In this document: piece by piece, positions 4,585-6,002 of the stretch
How the letters are laid out: every line of letters begins with the position of its first letter
Numbering within the stretch: position 1 is the first letter of the stretch
Assembly: GCA_020050175.1 (NCBI GenBank)
Contig: JAGVKY010000203.1
Coordinates: forward strand, 1 to 6,002
Source of the DNA: Parachlamydiales bacterium
GTDB taxonomy: Bacteria; Chlamydiota; Chlamydiia; Chlamydiales; JAJFMK01
Direction: 5' to 3'
DNA length: 6,002 nt
Notes under the pieces: generated by a model
What the model was told of the DNA's origin: nothing
Databases searched by the model: none
The model's input: only the letters and a program-made list of their open reading frames with translations
Translations under genes and position numbers: made by a program

Positions 4585-5760
4585 ATGACCGCAGCTTTAA
4601 CTGCAAGAACTGAGTTCGTCGCACAGCCACCTCTAGTTTCTAAATCTGCAAAGACCTATCCAACAGGGTTTTCTACTATTCAATGTTTTGACTTCGATGC
4701 AATAGATAATGCCGGCTTTGATCGGGCACACCATATCCAAAAATTTGGCGACGCTCTGAAGGCAGATGGCTTTGTAGCAGTAAAAGTTACACCCGTCATG
4801 CAAGAGCTCATCAAAGATGTCTACCGGGTCCAAGAGGAATTTTTCAAACTCCCCCTAGAAGAAAAAGACAGGTACTACTTTCCTGAAAAGTTAGGCCAAA
4901 CAGGTTATGTCCCTGAAAAACGTGAGACGGCTGCAGGTAAGAAATTCAGCGATATTAAAGAGCTTGTCATGGTGGACCCGGGATTCACCACTTGGCCAAA
5001 TGCCGAATTTGAAAGGGTCGTCAAGGCTTATAGAGAAGCTGCAAGCGAGATGGCTGCAAAAGCAATGAGCTTTATCGCCGATTATTTAGGCGAAAACTTA
5101 GAAGACCCTGAAACCATCAAATCAGGTCCTAGCCACCTCTTACGATGCCTCTACTATAGAGCTTTAACGCCTCTTGATCCGATTGGAGCACTGAGGGCTG
5201 ATGCTCATGGAGATTTAAATTGCATTACTCTTCTACCTACTGCGACTGCACCAGGCCTTCAATTGCAAGAAAAAGATGGTATAACCTGGAGAGATGTTAC
5301 GGTACCAGAGGGTTATATGATCATTAACTCAGGCCGACAACTCTGGAGAAAAACCTCTGGGATGTTCCGAGAAGTGATCCACCGTGTGGTCAATCCTGAT
5401 GCCGACCAGAACGTAGAGAGGATGTCTGTTGTTTTCTTTGGCTCCTGGTCCTCACCCTTTGATCTTTCACCTTTAGAAAGCTGCGTTAAAAAGATGACTA
5501 GAGGTATGTCTCCGGAAGATAAAAAAAATTACCTAGCTCAATTCCCTAAAGTCACAGTAGCGGAAAATCTTGAAGCTCGCGTCATCGAACTTGGCTATAA
5601 CACAAATCCTACAGAAGAACGTCTCAATGAGCTTGTCAAAAGAGGACTCGTTCTAGATCCTCCTGCAGAGCTTGTTAAAAAATATCCAAAAGTTTTCAAT
5701 CCTTCCGAAGATCCACTGGACCAAGTGTTGACATTGCGAGAAGCTTTGAATAAAGCGTAA
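4585..5760 (+). CDS. Isopenicillin-N-synthase-like Fe(II)/2-oxoglutarate-dependent oxygenase
   Basis: The 391-residue protein has both domains of the IPNS/plant-type 2-oxoglutarate oxygenase family. The N-terminal DIOX_N-like region (about 31-112) includes FGDALKADGFVAVKV (54-68), the helix EEFFKLPLEEKDRYY (84-98) and TGYVPE (106-111). The catalytic jelly roll (about 183-290) has iron ligands His208 and Asp210 in AHGDLNCITLLP and distal His266 in VIHRVVNP. The co-substrate motif RxS is Arg279-Met280-Ser281. GLQLQEKDGITWRDV (224-238) is the usual strand pair between the ligands. All key residues are present, so an active oxygenase or oxidase is likely, acting on an unknown small molecule in the cytosol. 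No peptide synthetase or other beta-lactam gene is nearby, so penicillin synthesis is not implied. About 100 residues after the core (290-391) are longer than in typical members. The gene has its own SD, promoter and terminator and appears monocistronic. Confidence 0.92.
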   Translation: MTAALTARTEFVAQPPLVSKSAKTYPTGFSTIQCFDFDAIDNAGFDRAHHIQKFGDALKADGFVAVKVTPVMQELIKDVYRVQEEFFKLPLEEKDRYYFPEKLGQTGYVPEKRETAAGKKFSDIKELVMVDPGFTTWPNAEFERVVKAYREAASEMAAKAMSFIADYLGENLEDPETIKSGPSHLLRCLYYRALTPLDPIGALRADAHGDLNCITLLPTATAPGLQLQEKDGITWRDVTVPEGYMIINSGRQLWRKTSGMFREVIHRVVNPDADQNVERMSVVFFGSWSSPFDLSPLESCVKKMTRGMSPEDKKNYLAQFPKVTVAENLEARVIELGYNTNPTEERLNELVKRGLVLDPPAELVKKYPKVFNPSEDPLDQVLTLREALNKA

Positions 5761-5769
5761 AAAATATTG

Positions 5770-5804
5770 AGCGGGAGAGGAGACCTCTCCCGCTTTCTTT
5801 TATT
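5770..5804 (+). terminator. Strong intrinsic terminator after the oxygenase gene
   Basis: AGCGGGAGAGG (5770-5780) and CCTCTCCCGCT (5784-5794) form a perfect 11-base GC-rich stem with an AGA loop, followed by TTCTTTTATT. It starts ten bases after the stop codon. This is the clearest terminator in the window. Confidence 0.92.
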
Positions 5805-5905
5805 GGAAAAGTAATTTACTCATTTCTCTTGAGAAGTAGAAACTGAAAAGGTGAAGGTTATAATTGTAAACCCGGCAATTTTGCTCAAACTTTTTGGCTC
5901 GAGAC

Positions 5906-6002
5906 GGCGTTGTTGCATAAGTCGGTTTGAGAGCTTCTCCCTCTTTCCTTCTAAGCTTTTAAGCTGCTTCCTCCCAGAAGCCTGTCGGCATCCCCAAGTT
6001 CG
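5906..6002. mobile_element. Probable end of an IS5-type insertion sequence (truncated by window edge)
   Basis: GGCGTTGTTGCATAA (5906-5920) resembles the terminal repeat of many IS5-family elements, which I recall as beginning with a GTTGTTGCATAA core. The 82 bases that follow are compatible with an untranslated IS end. In one plus frame the last residues read KPVGIPKF (5978-6001), reminiscent of the N-terminus of IS5-type transposases, but that frame has a TAA at 5960-5962 and no usual start codon after it; ATC stands where ATG would be expected. A minus frame gives a possible C-terminal tail GMPTGFWEEAA ending at 5959. I cannot choose between them. The outer boundary and any target duplication are unproven. 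The bases 5805-5905 before it show no gene. Confidence 0.35.

Noticed and set aside
4633..4833. Minus-strand frame within the oxygenase gene
   Set aside because: It lies opposite the DIOX_N domain in the main frame and has no start signals or motif.
4585..5760. Reading the oxygenase as evidence for a beta-lactam biosynthetic cluster
   Set aside because: No peptide synthetase, epimerase, expandase or transporter gene is present, and the IPNS-like fold covers many unrelated reactions.
5820..6002. Minus-strand open frame of about 60 codons entering from the right edge
   Set aside because: It is Lys/Arg/Gln-rich without recognisable motifs, crosses the putative IS end, and a frame of this length is expected by chance at an edge.
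1..6002. tRNA, rRNA, CRISPR arrays, toxin-antitoxin or phage-defence genes
   Set aside because: No cloverleaf, spaced direct repeats or characteristic proteins were seen on either strand.

Overview
The window suggests a bacterium with roughly 40-45% GC and simple, compactly arranged genes. My best guess is an environmental (amoeba-associated) member of the Chlamydiae. The main hint is a lysine/alanine/proline-rich, histone-H1-like tail on one enzyme, a composition common in chlamydial Hc1/Hc2-type proteins. This is inference from composition and style; no gene here is a strict taxonomic marker.

Layout, left to right. (1) The 5' part of an unrecognised minus-strand gene (472 down to the left edge) has its own Shine-Dalgarno (SD) and a plausible promoter. 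(2) A 369-base divergent intergenic region follows (473-841). Its left part (531-707) shows nothing convincing. Its right part (708-841) is dense: a candidate promoter over repeated AAACTT half-sites, three hairpins in tandem, and an intrinsic terminator ending just before the next start codon. (3) A plus-strand S9C prolyl-oligopeptidase-family serine peptidase (842-2605) has a full Ser/Asp/His triad. (4) A convergent junction (2606-2701) holds two long perfect hairpins. (5) A minus-strand quinone-oxidoreductase-like MDR enzyme (3880-2702) carries a 62-residue basic tail. (6) Divergent from it is a small Nudix hydrolase (3997-4398). (7) After a 186-base gap with a weak terminator, a palindrome and a promoter comes an isopenicillin-N-synthase-like Fe(II)/2-oxoglutarate oxygenase (4585-5760), closed by a strong intrinsic terminator. 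(8) The right edge (5906-6002) begins with a sequence resembling the end of an IS5-type insertion sequence.

The genes look like independent transcription units, not one pathway: each has its own spacing, and orientations alternate. Three starts have SD motifs (472-, 3880-, 4585+). The peptidase and Nudix starts have none, and each instead has a -10-like hexamer ending 6-7 bases before the ATG, the geometry expected of leaderless mRNAs. That pattern and the histone-like tail on a metabolic enzyme are the most interesting signals. I see no CRISPR array, tRNA, rRNA, defence system or biosynthetic cluster.
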